This document shows, one piece after another, positions 26,490 through 36,891 of a DNA stretch of 64,000 nt. A program made the translations under genes and the position numbers. The first letter of the stretch is position 1; each line of letters opens with the position of its first letter. The notes below the pieces were generated by a model. It ran no database searches and was not told where the DNA came from. It saw only the letters and a program-made list of their open reading frames with translations. The stretch is from Gerris lacustris (taxonomy: Eukaryota; Arthropoda; Insecta; Hemiptera; Gerridae): positions 124,001 through 188,000 of the forward strand of contig OX578280.1 in assembly GCA_951217055.1 (NCBI GenBank), given 5' to 3'.

Positions 26490-27085
26490 ATTTTATTTAT
26501 TTTTGGAACGAAGTTCCTTATAGCACGTTCTGGAGCCCGGGAGTGAATCCAAAACAACGACCAAAATCACCGTCACAAAATAACCGTCACAAAATCACCG
26601 TCACACCGTCACGCTAATAGCGTCACGAAATCTACGGATGACGATAACTTGTGTAAAAGTTGACCGACTTGGTTGAAATTTGGTACACATGTTCATTTTA
26701 CCAATGCCCAGGACAGGTTTGTTGGACAACGTTGTCCGCCCAAGCGTTCACGCGCAACGCTCGCGTAAACGTAAGCTTTAAATTTAAAATTGGAATTTTA
26801 GGACGGGAAAAAATCTAACTTTATCTATTTAATGAGACAAACAACTTTTATAAATAATTTTTTTTAGTAAAACTAACACCGTCTCTGTTATGAAGAAGTG
26901 ATAAAGATCGCTAAATTTATTAAAGCGGACCTAAACGTTTTAAATAAAGAAAACAACGTTTTTACCGATATCTTACGTTCTAACTTAACGATTTTAATAA
27001 AACTTCATACACATCGTCTAAAGTACAATTGAAACAGGCATGTAAAATTTCAACCTGATACAAGCAGCAGTTTTTTTACAGTGAC
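26490..27085 (-). repeat. family Z plus family Y segment
   Basis: Reverse copy of family Z ending with the GGAACGAAGTTCC hairpin at 26504-26516. It is followed by GTGACGGT units (26560-26615), the TTGGTTGAAATTTGGTACAC box, ACGCGAGCGTTG complement, and family Y sequence to about 27085. Y and Z occur together at 3.1-4.3 kb and 62.8-63.3 kb too, so they probably form one larger element. Confidence 0.65.
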
Positions 27086-27900
27086 GTGATATATTTTACA
27101 ATTTTTAGAAGTTGATGGTTTAAGTGTGGGGTTTGTAGTTAGTCTAGGTGGAATATTAAGAATGTAGAGTGACTCCCCCTCTACTATACTTGGTTTGGTA
27201 TCTTTTCGTGCCCAATCCCAACTCTTCTATCTTTCCATCTCTCTCTCACTATATTCTCTCTCTCTTACTCCATCTTCCTGTCAAACTCGTTATTTATCAA
27301 CAAAACAACGCTTTTTATGTTTGTTTGTTTATTTGTTTGATTGTTTGTTTGTTTGTTTGTCCAAACAAAGAGCTCCAAATATTATATTATATAACGCTAA
27401 TTAGCTAAATAATTATCGCGAGGGGAATTATAGCACCTTACTCCCGAGGTACATACAATATTTTATCTCCAGTAGGAAGAAAATACACATTTTCGTCCAT
27501 AACACAGTTTTTATTTATTATTTTAATAAATAACAATAATTATTAGAACTTTTAATAGCAGATATAAGAGATTCAATATTAAGAACAAATAATAATTGGA
27601 ATTAAACTCAAATAGAAGGTTATTTAGATGCAGGTTATAAACAATTAATCTATGGTAAACATGGTCAAAAAAGCGCAGTGCCGCCAACCTGATTTCAACA
27701 ACTTCATTACATTTGCCATTCATTTCCTACTGTTTATAAAATAATTAAGTTGCAATCTTTACTTTTTCTCCCTACTTTTTGAGTTCAGGGATGAAAAGAC
27801 CTGTTTAAGTCCCTCTAAAATAATTCAAAATCATAACTTTTTGTCCCTACGGGGGATAAAAGTAAATTTCATTGGTCTTACTGTTAATTTTCAATTACTC
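27086..27900. other. no recognisable gene; (GTTT)n near 27320-27360
   Basis: Contains CT-rich runs and a GTTT tetranucleotide repeat. Overlapping frames at 27169-27408 are products of these repeats. The stretch may be the body of the Helitron-like element that ends at 27953. Confidence 0.4.
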
Positions 27901-27920
27901 TACTTTTTTTTTAAATATAA

Positions 27921-27952
27921 AATTGAGCCCGTTACCACGGGCTTAACGGCTA

Positions 27953-27953
<1 letters not shown>
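27921..27953 (+). mobile_element. 3' end of another Helitron-like element
   Basis: A perfect hairpin AGCCCGT-TACC-ACGGGCT (27926-27943) is followed by TAACGG and CTAG (27950-27953), then T. This is the Helitron 3' architecture with a sequence unlike copies A-D. The 5' end was not located. Confidence 0.6.

Positions 27954-28041
<88 letters not shown>
27954..28041. repeat. (TA)n microsatellite between two element ends
   Basis: About 44 TA dinucleotides separate the Helitron-like CTAG end from the CAGGGTGTTCCG terminus of the Tc1/mariner-like element, which uses TA as its target. Confidence 0.95.
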
Positions 28042-28044
<3 letters not shown>

Positions 28045-30126
28045 GGTGTTCCGCATAAGTACCTACAGAGAAAAACCTATGAATCTACATCAAATTTCTG
28101 ACCAAAAATGTCAAGTAACCTTGGGTCCTACGGACCTTCGTTTTCGAGATATATCGATATATCGATTTTTTCATTTAGGTCATGTTTTTAGCCATAAACT
28201 ACGTAATAAATAAAAATTTAAATAAGATAGAAAGACGCAGTTTGCAGCATCGTAAAGAGCATTAAATTTTCATTAAGAAATCACTACTTTTAGTACTTAA
28301 TACGTTTATAAACTTAGTGATAATGCAAGAAAAATATTAAAATTGGAAATTATATCAAATGTTTATACAACTTGGAGCTTCCATAACTTCTATATTTTTA
28401 TACCTATCGTAATGTTTAAAATGTTTAAAAAACTGCGCAATTTTATAAGCTTTAATTCGATATTGCATTGTCTATAGTTTACGTAAGTTTTCATAGAGAA
28501 ATAGTAGAAAAACTATTAGGAAATCAACTTATTAAGTAACAGCTATATGAATTTTCTGCAGTTTTAAAATTAAAATTTGATTGTTTTCTTTTCATATGCT
28601 GGCGCGGTAGTGTCTAAAGAATAGCAGGGGGTCTGCTTGTGAGTATGCCAGGCAGTTCCAAACAGACGACATCTGTCCTATTACATTTTTCAAGTTATCG
28701 AAAGAAGATGCTGAACAACAGGCACTGTTGATTGGTTACTGATCCTAGAACCAGTATTAGAAGGGCTTTGGCTGTATTGGGAATTCCGGGGATGTACATT
28801 TTTAGAATTTTGAAAAGTAAAGAAATCAGCTCTTCCCTAGTATACACAATTGTTGTGTATAAAATACTTTTTACTAGGCCCCCATTCCACCCAACCATTG
28901 GATCCAACAGCAGTTGGATGGGACGCCCCCATCCAACTGCAGATACATGCTGATTCTTAAATCAAGTGGTAAGTCCTCAATTGATCCAATAAATTTACTT
29001 TCTAAAAAGTTTAAAAATATTTCACCATTACGGCGTCTAACTAAGACGTAAGAAAATTAGGTCCAACTATTCTGAGACCAATAATACCAGCTCACACATT
29101 TACAGAAAACTGGGGCTGAAAATGTTGCGGCCTCTGTACAAGTGGATTTGCAATAAACCATGTATGATTTTTGTGAAAATGAATAGCAATTATTAGCCAG
29201 CTCTTAAGAAGGGACTCGTCTATCCACAAAATAAAATGTGACACAGTTCTTTGTAATATCCAATCACAAAACCCCCGCAGCACCCTCGCATTAAAGTCAG
29301 CTATGGTCAACTCATAGACGGGAGTGTCATGGAAGGGACAGTTGAATTCTTTTCAACATTCTTAAACTCTGCGTCCCTGGAATTCCCAATACAGCCGAAA
29401 ACCTTCTAATACTGGTACTAGGATCAGTAACCAATCAACAGTGCCTGTTGTTCAGCATCTTCTTTCGATAACTTGAAAAATGTAATAGGACAGATGTCGT
29501 CTGTTTGGAACTGCCTGGCATACTCACAAGAGCAGACCCCCTGCTATTCGTCAGACACTTCCGCGCCAGCATATGAAAAGAAAACAATCAAATTTTAATT
29601 TTAAAATTGCAGAAAATTCATAAAGCTGTTACTTAATAAGTTGATTTCCTAATAGTTTTTCTACTATTTCTCTATGAAAACTTACGTAAACTATAGACAA
29701 TGCTATATCGAATTAAAGCTTATAAAATTGCGCAGTTTTTTAAACATTTTAAACATTACGATAGGTATAAAAATATAGAAGTTATGGAAGCTCCAAGTTG
29801 TATAAACATTTGATATAATTTCCAATTTTAATATTTTTCTTGCATTATCACTAAGTTTATAAACGTATTAAGTACTAAAAGTAGTGATTTCTTAAAGAAA
29901 ATTTAATGCTCTTTACGATGCTGCAAACTGCGTCTGTCTATCTTATTTAGATTTTAATTTATTACGTAGTTTATGGCTAAAAACATGACCTAAATGAAAA
30001 AATCGATATATCGATATATCTCGAAAACGAAGGTCCGTAGGACCCAAGGTTACTTGACATTTTTGGTCAGAAATTTGATGTAGATTCATAGGTTTTTCTC
30101 TGTAGGTACTTATGCGGAACACCCTG
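28042..30126. mobile_element. Tc1/mariner-like element with about 775-bp TIRs
   Basis: The ends CAGGGTGTTCCGCATAAGTA and the inverted right end are flanked by TA. The two arms (28042-28815 and 29352-30126) match base for base over long stretches, with small differences. The 540-bp centre holds a dead transposase on the minus strand. TIRs this long are uncommon for the superfamily. Confidence 0.75.
28880..29352 (-). pseudogene. Tc1/mariner-like (IS630 superfamily) transposase remnant
   Basis: Reading the minus strand: TIADFNARVLRGFCDWIL, then ILWIDES (first catalytic Asp region), a HTWFIANP stretch, FSVNVWAGIIGLRIVGPNF (29045-29110) and LQLDGGVPSN with the second Asp region near 28930-28950. 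The order is that of insect transposases with an upstream helix-turn-helix. The reading frame is interrupted, the third acidic residue is missing, and the N-terminal part would have to lie in the TIR, where stop codons occur. Nonfunctional. Confidence 0.65.
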
Positions 30127-30193
30127 TATATATGTATATCCCACCAAAAACACGTGTAATAAAATTAGCTAAGTATCGCTTACGGGATGTTGT

Positions 30194-31275
30194 TTGTCTG
30201 TCCCTTCTCTCAATTCTTTGTCCCTCGCAAACTCATTTGATGTCATAGATCTAATTATTTCCTCCATCTCGCTTTCTCGAAATTCTATTTTAAGAGTGGT
30301 TCCTGATTTGTATGGCAGTGACTATTTCCCCTTTGATCTATCTTTATTCCCTACATGCCCTCCTATAACCCCAGCTAAACGACGGTCTTTTAAAAATGCT
30401 GCCTTGACAGCATTTAGCAAATGCTATCTGAAGTACCAAAATTTGTTCGAAGCGAGATTGACCAAGCAGATGAACTGCTGAATTTCACAGGTCCACGTAA
30501 CTCACACATGGAAGCATTATTTACAGATGCATCTAAAGATTCGTCTGGAACAGGTTGCGCATGTGCATGAGAAAACATCCAAGCAGTTCTCTTGTAGCAA
30601 GTGGAGCTCTATAGGTTCTATTGACTTGGAAGCCATCTACAACGCTTTTAAGTACTCCGTTAAAAACCAACTGAGGAAAATAGTAATATATACAGATTCC
30701 CGAAGTGCCCTTCAAACCCTGGACAATCCTTATTCCCAAAATTAATAATAGGAAAAATTCGGAGCTCCGTCCATAAAGGGAGCTTAGATGTTCATTTCTG
30801 TTGGGTGCTAAGCCACACAGGCATACCCCGAAACGAGGAGACAGCTAGCTAGCCGAAACCGCTATCACATCAGGTTAGCAGCTGAACACTGTCGTATCTG
30901 CAAAAGACCTGGACAGAACAATTAAACAGGATCTTCGACGTCAATGGCAACAAAGATGGACTGAAAGTAACAATAACAAGTTAAAAAGCAAAAAAAAAAA
31001 AAGTTAAAATTTGTCAAAACGACCTTATCAGACTGGAAAACTAGCTACAGACGACCCCGACAAGAAGAAGTTGTGCTGGCCAAACTAAGAATCGGGCACA
31101 CGAGACTGCACTCTTTGTGGTCAAGAAAAGACTATACCACATCCTCTGTGACTGCCCGCAGCTTGATAATATTCGACGACTCCAAATACCGAACAGCATT
31201 TCCGAGATTCTCCAAGACAACGACATTACCACTGGAAGACTATTCGACTTCCTATTCGAAATTGACATTATGAAT
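30194..31275 (+). pseudogene. internally deleted LINE (endonuclease end joined to RNase H)
   Basis: The first part (30280-30440) resembles the end of an APE endonuclease (VPDLYGSDYFPF, PPITPAKRRSFKNAA). It then jumps to an RNase H: LFTDASKDSSGTG (30517-30555), SIDLEAIYNAF, IYTDSRSALQTL (30690-30725) and WVLSHTGIPRNEE. It closes with a Cys-rich GTRDCTLCGQE-like finger near 31095-31130 and LFDFLFEIDIMN before a stop at about 31274. The whole reverse transcriptase is absent. Many stops and frameshifts. Family inference: an I/R1-group LINE with RNase H. Confidence 0.65.
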
Positions 31276-31505
31276 TAGATTTGAAACTTAACCTAAACTT
31301 TTGAGGTTGAAAAAATTATATAAATATATGTATGCACTAATAGTTGCTTAAGTTGTTTAAGCGCAAAAAAACTATTTAAAAAAAGTAAATTTACTTTAAC
31401 TGACTATTTTTTTTTTTTTCGTGATTTATAAATTTGTATAACGCATGTAACCCTACTGAAACATTGGTAACTGTCAAATTATAACAGTTCATAAAATAAT
31501 GTAGT

Positions 31506-31698
31506 TACGAGGTCTCTCTATGTCACTCCTTTAATAAAGTGCAACACATACGAGGTCTCACTTACGAATTATCAGCTCAGTCATGAGGTGTCACAACTAA
31601 CCTTCACCAAAACACATACGAGCTGTCACTTCACCTGTTTATCGTAGTTACAAGCTATCACATAACAAATAGTTTGCGAATCTGATACGAGATGTCAC
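31506..31698 (+). promoter_or_regulatory. array of TACGAGNTNTCAC motifs
   Basis: Seven matches or near matches: 31506 (TACGAGGTCTC), 31549, 31563 (TACGAATTATCA), 31582 (CATGAGGTGTCAC), 31617 (TACGAGCTGTCAC), 31649 (TACAAGCTATCAC) and 31686 (TACGAGATGTCAC). Two more lie beyond the LINE at 36917 and 36996. A clustered 13-mer with variable spacing looks like a protein-binding array, possibly the 5' promoter of LINE-3 or the locus it entered. Confidence 0.4.
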
Positions 31699-31967
31699 GA
31701 CTGCCTATTATCAGTTCGTCTCGAGACACTGCGAAGAGTGGATCGGGCTGTTATTGTTTTCGTAGTGTAATAAGTGTGAGTGAGTTAATAGTTTAAAGGA
31801 TAGTGCCGGAGTGAGTAAGAAGATAAAGATTTTATCTCCTTACTGATAAGTATAATATCAGTATAAATATTATTTTCTTTATTTACTATTTACTCAAAGA
31901 CATTATTATCTTGCAAATAATATTAAAAGCAAATTCATTAAACAAATACATTTTTATCATTTAAAAA

Positions 31968-32873
31968 ATGTCAACCTGCAACCAGTGCAAGAAAAATATA
32001 AATGAAGAGTTAGGAATAACTTGTAATATTTGCAAAGTCATTTATCACTGCAGCTGCCAAGGAATAACTGAGATTAATTATAAAAAAATGAATAAAGACG
32101 CGAAAAAGAATTGGAGATGTATGGAATGTAAAAATTTGACAGATAGTGCTAGTAGCACTGCTTCTTCTCAAATATTCCTTGAAATGAGGGCTATTTTAGA
32201 AGAGTATAAATGCGAAACAAATAAATATATTGAGTTATGCATAGAGAAATCAACTAAGGATGTGAAAGAGTCAATTGAGTTTTTAAGCTCTAAGTACGAC
32301 TGCATACTAGAAGAAATGAAAAACATGGATAAACGAAATAAGCACCTAGAAGAAGAAAACAAGCAATTAAAGCAGGAAATAAACGAAATGCAACAATATT
32401 CGAGATCTGAGAATATAGTAATATCAGGAGTGCCAATGACCAGAAACGAAGATGTCTATGCCGTAGTAAATCAGTTAGCGAAGGTCTTAGAGATAGACTA
32501 TCAGGATTCGGATGCTAGTATTGCTCATAGAATGCCGTCTCTAAAAAGCGATACAAATAAGCCAATTGTAATCAAGTTTGTTAGAAGGGTAAAGAAAGAA
32601 GCTTGGTTAAAAGCTTTCAAATCTGCTAGTAGACAGGACGGAGAGCCGGGGTTTTCCGCCAAAAAGTTATCTGCTTCATTACCCGACAGCAGGATCTTCA
32701 TATCGGATCATCTAACAAGGACCAATCGCGATCTACTAAATAGGACCAGAATCCTTGCCAGGGAGAGAGGTTACAGATATGTGTGGTTCAGCAATAACAA
32801 GATATTAGTTAGAAAAGAAGATGGCGCCAATGTTTTTCAAGTCAAACACTACAACGATTTAGACAAGTTTTAG
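31968..32873 (+). CDS. LINE-3 ORF1: PHD-like finger, coiled coil, RNA-binding C-terminus
   Basis: The 301-residue product begins MSTCNQCKKNI. Residues 4-52 hold a Cys/His array (C-x2-C, C-x2-C, H-x2-C, then WRCMEC), the PHD/RING-like finger found in ORF1 of several insect CR1/Jockey-type LINEs. Residues about 105-150 are charged with heptads (NKHLEEENKQLKQEINEM), a likely coiled coil for trimer formation. Residues 150-240 (ENIVISGVPM, IAHRMPS, PIVIKFVRR) resemble the RRM-like/C-terminal region of ORF1 nucleic-acid chaperones. The role inferred is binding LINE RNA in the ribonucleoprotein. The ATG at 31968 is preceded by an A-rich leader and gives the finger at the expected place. No breaks. 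Confidence 0.85.
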   Translation: MSTCNQCKKNINEELGITCNICKVIYHCSCQGITEINYKKMNKDAKKNWRCMECKNLTDSASSTASSQIFLEMRAILEEYKCETNKYIELCIEKSTKDVKESIEFLSSKYDCILEEMKNMDKRNKHLEEENKQLKQEINEMQQYSRSENIVISGVPMTRNEDVYAVVNQLAKVLEIDYQDSDASIAHRMPSLKSDTNKPIVIKFVRRVKKEAWLKAFKSASRQDGEPGFSAKKLSASLPDSRIFISDHLTRTNRDLLNRTRILARERGYRYVWFSNNKILVRKEDGANVFQVKHYNDLDKF

Positions 32874-32917
32874 CATTAATATATACAACATATACTTAAT
32901 TACAACATTTTATTAAT

Positions 32918-33337
32918 ATGTATATATTTTTTGTTCTTAAATTTAATTTATTTCTGTCACTGCGGTACAAAACTTTTGTGCACTTAGAATTCCAATATTA
33001 TTTTTTTAACAACTTAAACTTACCTTGTTGGTTCTTTTCTTTTGCAAATAATAAAAACAGCTATGCTGTAAAAAGTAATAAAAGTTGCTCTTTGAATTTT
33101 TGTTTTTTTATTATATACTTTCTTTCAATAATTTTAGTTTTCTATAATAGTATCAATAGAACGGATATAGTATTTAGATTTAGTTTAAACTCAGTCATTA
33201 CCAATATACTTTTTAGAATAACGCAAAATTTTCTAGTCGAAATAAGTTTGTCTTTCTATTATAGAATTTCCGCTGATTATTGTTTGGAGTTAAGAAAAAT
33301 GGTAAAAGGTTCGTATTACAGTAAGTCATTAAATTAG
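32918..33337 (+). CDS. inter-ORF open frame of LINE-3, unknown function
   Basis: A 139-codon frame starting with ATG fills nearly all of the gap between ORF1 and ORF2 and stops two bases before the ORF2 ATG, in a different frame. The product is rich in Phe, Tyr, Ile and Asn and has one strongly hydrophobic run (FCFFIIYFLSIILVFY, about residues 67-82) that could span a membrane. I recognise no family. AT-rich composition could produce such a frame by chance, but stop codons are usually frequent in this kind of DNA. Treat as hypothetical. Confidence 0.3.
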   Translation: MYIFFVLKFNLFLSLRYKTFVHLEFQYYFFNNLNLPCWFFSFANNKNSYAVKSNKSCSLNFCFFIIYFLSIILVFYNSINRTDIVFRFSLNSVITNILFRITQNFLVEISLSFYYRISADYCLELRKMVKGSYYSKSLN

Positions 33338-33339
33338 TC

Positions 33340-36300
33340 ATGGGTGATCACGTTTTTTCTAATAGTCTTGACTGTTTGGACAGTGAGAACAACATAAATG
33401 AAACTATAATAAATAATTATAACTTGAACAATATCTCTGATGTTGGCTCTATTAACATATTTCACACCAATATAAGATCCATTAGGAAAAATTATGATTC
33501 ATTGCTGTTATTATTAGAAAATCTAAACAAAAAAATGGATATAATTATACTAACAGAATGTTGGTTAGAAGACTACAACACTATATATGATTTAGATTGC
33601 TACTCTGCTCATTTTGATGCAGGGAAAAATAAAGCAGAAGGTGTTGTGGTCTTCTGCAGAGAAAGTATTAAAATTACCAATTTTAAAAACAAACCTATAG
33701 AGAGCTGTAACAGTCTGTCCATAGAATTACAAATTAATGACAATAAATTTACTTTAACGGCAATATACAGATCCCCTGAAATCAATATAGAGCAGTACAT
33801 AATTAATTTAGATACGTTTCTTAAAAATAATAATGCAGTAAACCATTATCTAATAGGAGATATTAACATAGATTTATTTAGTACAAGCAGTACAACATCT
33901 AATTATCTAAATACTGTAAGTCAATATGGTTTTGTCAGTTATATAAATGGGGTAACGAGACAAGAAAGAGAGTCAAGAACGTGTTTAGATCACATAATGG
34001 TAAAATATAATAAAAACAATACAAATTATCTGAGATCTTTCTTGTTAAAGACTAAGATATCAGATCATTATCCAATAGGAATTAGCATAAACAAAAATAA
34101 AACAAAGAAAGAACAAAAAAGCTTTACTATAACAAAAACTGACCCGGACAAACTGAAAGATCTAATACTACAAACTGACTGGACTAACTTATATCTAATC
34201 AAAGAAGCAAACCGTGCAACAGAAACACTCGTCCAAATTATTCAAACACACATAAACTCAAGTACACAAAAAAAATTAGTAAACATTACATGCAAAAACA
34301 AACGGTTAAAACCCTGGATTACAAGTGGACTTGTCGAGTCAGTAAGAAAAAGAGATAAAATGCGAAAAACTTTAGACAAACAGCCTTTTAACTTACAATT
34401 AAAAAATAAATATATAAAGTATAAAAACCTGCTCACAAAATTAGTTAGAAAAACCAAAAATAAATATTTTACTGACAAACTTCCAAAAGACTCTAAAGAC
34501 TCAACCCAAATTTGGAAAACTGTTAACGAATGTTTGAATAGGAAAAAGAATTCGAATAATGACATAACGGAAATAAAACACAACGGACAAACTTATACAA
34601 CAAATAGCGATATAACTAATAAATTAAATAAATATTTTGCTAACATAGGAGAAGATCTGGCAAAACAAATAAATTACAAACAAACGAAAAACAGCATTAA
34701 TCAGAACAATAAAACAGCACATAACACACAACAGAGGACCGAACATATAGAGCTTACTGAGTTTACTCAAGTGTCAGAAGAAGAAATAAATAAATATATA
34801 ACTCAATTAAAATCTGATGTAGCCTCAGGTATTGATAACATCAAAGCTCAATACATAAAAAATTCTAAAAATAATTTAATTAAACCATTATGTTATGTAA
34901 GTAATCTCTGTTTGAAACAAGGAAAATTTCCTGATGTTCTAAAAGAAGCAATAGTAACTCCCTTATTTAAACAAGGTGATAAGGCAGATCCTTCTAATTA
35001 TAGGCCCATTTCAATAGTTTCCAATATATCAAAAATTATTGAAAAATGTATAAAAAACAGACTAGTACAATATCTAGATGAAAATAATCTCTTATCAGAT
35101 AAACAATGCGGTTACATTAAAAACAAAAACACATCACACGCTGTATACAAACTGACAGAACTTGTAACCAACGACTTAGACACCGGCATGAAATGTATGG
35201 CAGTTTTCATCGACTTAAAAAAAGCATTTGATACGGTATCCCACAAAATTTTACTTAGTAAATTATACGACTTGGGTTTAAGGGGAATTTGTTATAGTAT
35301 TTTTCAAAGTTATCTAGAAAATAGGAAGCAACAAGTTAAAGTCAATGGTGAAATTAGCGATCCTGTCAACATGTCATTTGGAACGCCTCAAGGAACCGTG
35401 ACAGCCCCTTGGCTGTTCCTTATTTACATAAATAGTCTATTATACTTAAAAGATACTTACTCAGACATAGTGTGTTTTGTAGACGATACCCTAATATACT
35501 TCAGAGGCAGAACTTGGAAAGAAGTTTTTGAAAATGCTGCTAAAGGACTTACTAAAGTAAAATCCTGGTTCGATAGCAACCTACTGACACTTAATTTACA
35601 AAAAACTAAATATATGTGTTTTTCACACAACAAAAGAGGACAACCACTGGACACAGAATCACTAACACTACATGAAACTGACTGTAATAACTTGATTTCA
35701 CAAAAAATTAGGAGTAACCAACCAGACAATAACGCAACAACCACTTTTTGTAAATGTAACTCCATAGACCGAGTAAATAACATCAAATATTTAGGCGTCA
35801 TTATTGACAATAATTTAAATTGGAAACAACACATATCTTGGATCACCAATAGAATTAGAAAAACTATTTACACTTTCTTAAGAATCAGAGAATTTGCTAA
35901 CAAGCACATACTAAAATTACTTTATCATGCGTTCACTGAATCTATTATTGACTATTGTATTTTGGCTTGGGGAAGTGCTGCACAAACAGATTTAGAACAA
36001 GTTAGAGTAATTCAAAAAACTATAATTAAAATTTCACTTAAAAAACAGAAACGATTCTCTACTGATTTAACCTTTTCTAACTTTAATGTTTTAACTTTAG
36101 ATTTATTATTTCAAAAAGCAGTATTACTGAATTATTATCAGAGCGAAAACAAACAAAGAGCACAACATTCATATTCAACACGCGCACAGACACTAGGCAC
36201 AGTACAGACTCCCTTCTGTAATACAAATAAGAAGCAAAGGCATGCGTCGTATTTAGGTCCAGTTTATTTTAATAAGCTACCATTACATCTCCAAACTATT

Positions 36301-36360
36301 CAGTCTTTTAACTTATTCAAACATGAATTATCAAAATATCTGTTGTCATTCATAAAATAG
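33340..36360 (+). CDS. LINE-3 ORF2: endonuclease-reverse transcriptase
   Basis: The 1006-residue protein combines an APE-type endonuclease and a reverse transcriptase, which nick the target and copy LINE RNA in place. Endonuclease motifs: NIFHTNIRSI (about 39-48), IIILTECWL (67-75), IYRSPE, LIGDINIDL (about 167) and SDHYPIGI (about 240). RT motifs: NYRPISIVSNISKIIEK (about 550), VFIDLKKAFDTVSH (about 621-634), GTPQGTVTAPWLF (682-694), the catalytic CFVDDTLIYF (about 710, FVDD in place of the common FADD), and IKYLGVIIDNNLNWKQH. No RNase H follows. Start at 33340 is the first ATG after the previous stop. The length is typical of CR1/Jockey ORF2. No stops or frameshifts. Confidence 0.9.
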   Translation: MGDHVFSNSLDCLDSENNINETIINNYNLNNISDVGSINIFHTNIRSIRKNYDSLLLLLENLNKKMDIIILTECWLEDYNTIYDLDCYSAHFDAGKNKAEGVVVFCRESIKITNFKNKPIESCNSLSIELQINDNKFTLTAIYRSPEINIEQYIINLDTFLKNNNAVNHYLIGDINIDLFSTSSTTSNYLNTVSQYGFVSYINGVTRQERESRTCLDHIMVKYNKNNTNYLRSFLLKTKISDHYPIGISINKNKTKKEQKSFTITKTDPDKLKDLILQTDWTNLYLIKEANRATETLVQIIQTHINSSTQKKLVNITCKNKRLKPWITSGLVESVRKRDKMRKTLDKQPFNLQLKNKYIKYKNLLTKLVRKTKNKYFTDKLPKDSKDSTQIWKTVNECLNRKKNSNNDITEIKHNGQTYTTNSDITNKLNKYFANIGEDLAKQINYKQTKNSINQNNKTAHNTQQRTEHIELTEFTQVSEEEINKYITQLKSDVASGIDNIKAQYIKNSKNNLIKPLCYVSNLCLKQGKFPDVLKEAIVTPLFKQGDKADPSNYRPISIVSNISKIIEKCIKNRLVQYLDENNLLSDKQCGYIKNKNTSHAVYKLTELVTNDLDTGMKCMAVFIDLKKAFDTVSHKILLSKLYDLGLRGICYSIFQSYLENRKQQVKVNGEISDPVNMSFGTPQGTVTAPWLFLIYINSLLYLKDTYSDIVCFVDDTLIYFRGRTWKEVFENAAKGLTKVKSWFDSNLLTLNLQKTKYMCFSHNKRGQPLDTESLTLHETDCNNLISQKIRSNQPDNNATTTFCKCNSIDRVNNIKYLGVIIDNNLNWKQHISWITNRIRKTIYTFLRIREFANKHILKLLYHAFTESIIDYCILAWGSAAQTDLEQVRVIQKTIIKISLKKQKRFSTDLTFSNFNVLTLDLLFQKAVLLNYYQSENKQRAQHSYSTRAQTLGTVQTPFCNTNKKQRHASYLGPVYFNKLPLHLQTIQSFNLFKHELSKYLLSFIK

Positions 36361-36712
36361 AACCTACATATACATGTATGAATGTGTGTGTGTGTATATA
36401 TGTATGTATATAATGTATGTATGTGTATCTATATGTATATATAATATTGTGTATATATGTATGTATGCGTATGTATGTGTGTGTATATGTGTATATATCT
36501 ATCTCTGTATCTATCTATGTATATATCTATATATAAAATTAATAATCTTAGCACTAATAATCAACTAAACAAATAAAAAACGATTAAAAATTTAAGATTA
36601 TTACAAAAGAAAGGTTGTTACCGATTAATGAAAAAAAAAAAAAAAAAAAAATATATATATATAATAGAAAAATAAAATTAAGTATATAAACTACTGGCAT
36701 TAACTCGAGACG

Positions 36713-36752
36713 AGGCCCTCACTCTAGATCCTTGTTTTTCTACTGAGGGCCT
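36713..36752 (+). other. 3' UTR stem-loop of LINE-3
   Basis: A perfect 9-bp stem AGGCCCTCA (36713-36721) / TGAGGGCCT (36744-36752) with a 22-nt loop, about 120 nt before the final poly(A). The LINE tails at 1572-1745 and 50214 also have a stem-loop at a similar distance. Such structures can be the RT recognition site in LINEs (inference). Confidence 0.6.
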
Positions 36753-36891
36753 TCACCAATTATTATATGTTTAATTATTATATTTTTAATGTTATAATAA
36801 GAATTTTATGTAATACAAATAATTGTATTGAAATTGTATATTTCTAAAAAGGTGGAAATAAATTAAATTAAAAAAAAAAAAAAAAAAAAAA

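Larger units (their letters stand above)
31700..36891 (+). mobile_element. LINE-3, apparently full-length non-LTR retrotransposon
   Basis: A 5' UTR of uncertain start (near 31690-31710) is followed by ORF1, a 466-bp inter-ORF segment, ORF2 and a 3' UTR of about 530 bp. The 3' UTR has TGTA microsatellites, an internal A-tract (about 36631-36651), a stem-loop and a final poly(A) at about 36870-36891. Both main ORFs are unbroken, so it may be competent. I could not fix a target-site duplication. Conserved residues suggest the CR1/Jockey group. Confidence 0.8.
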
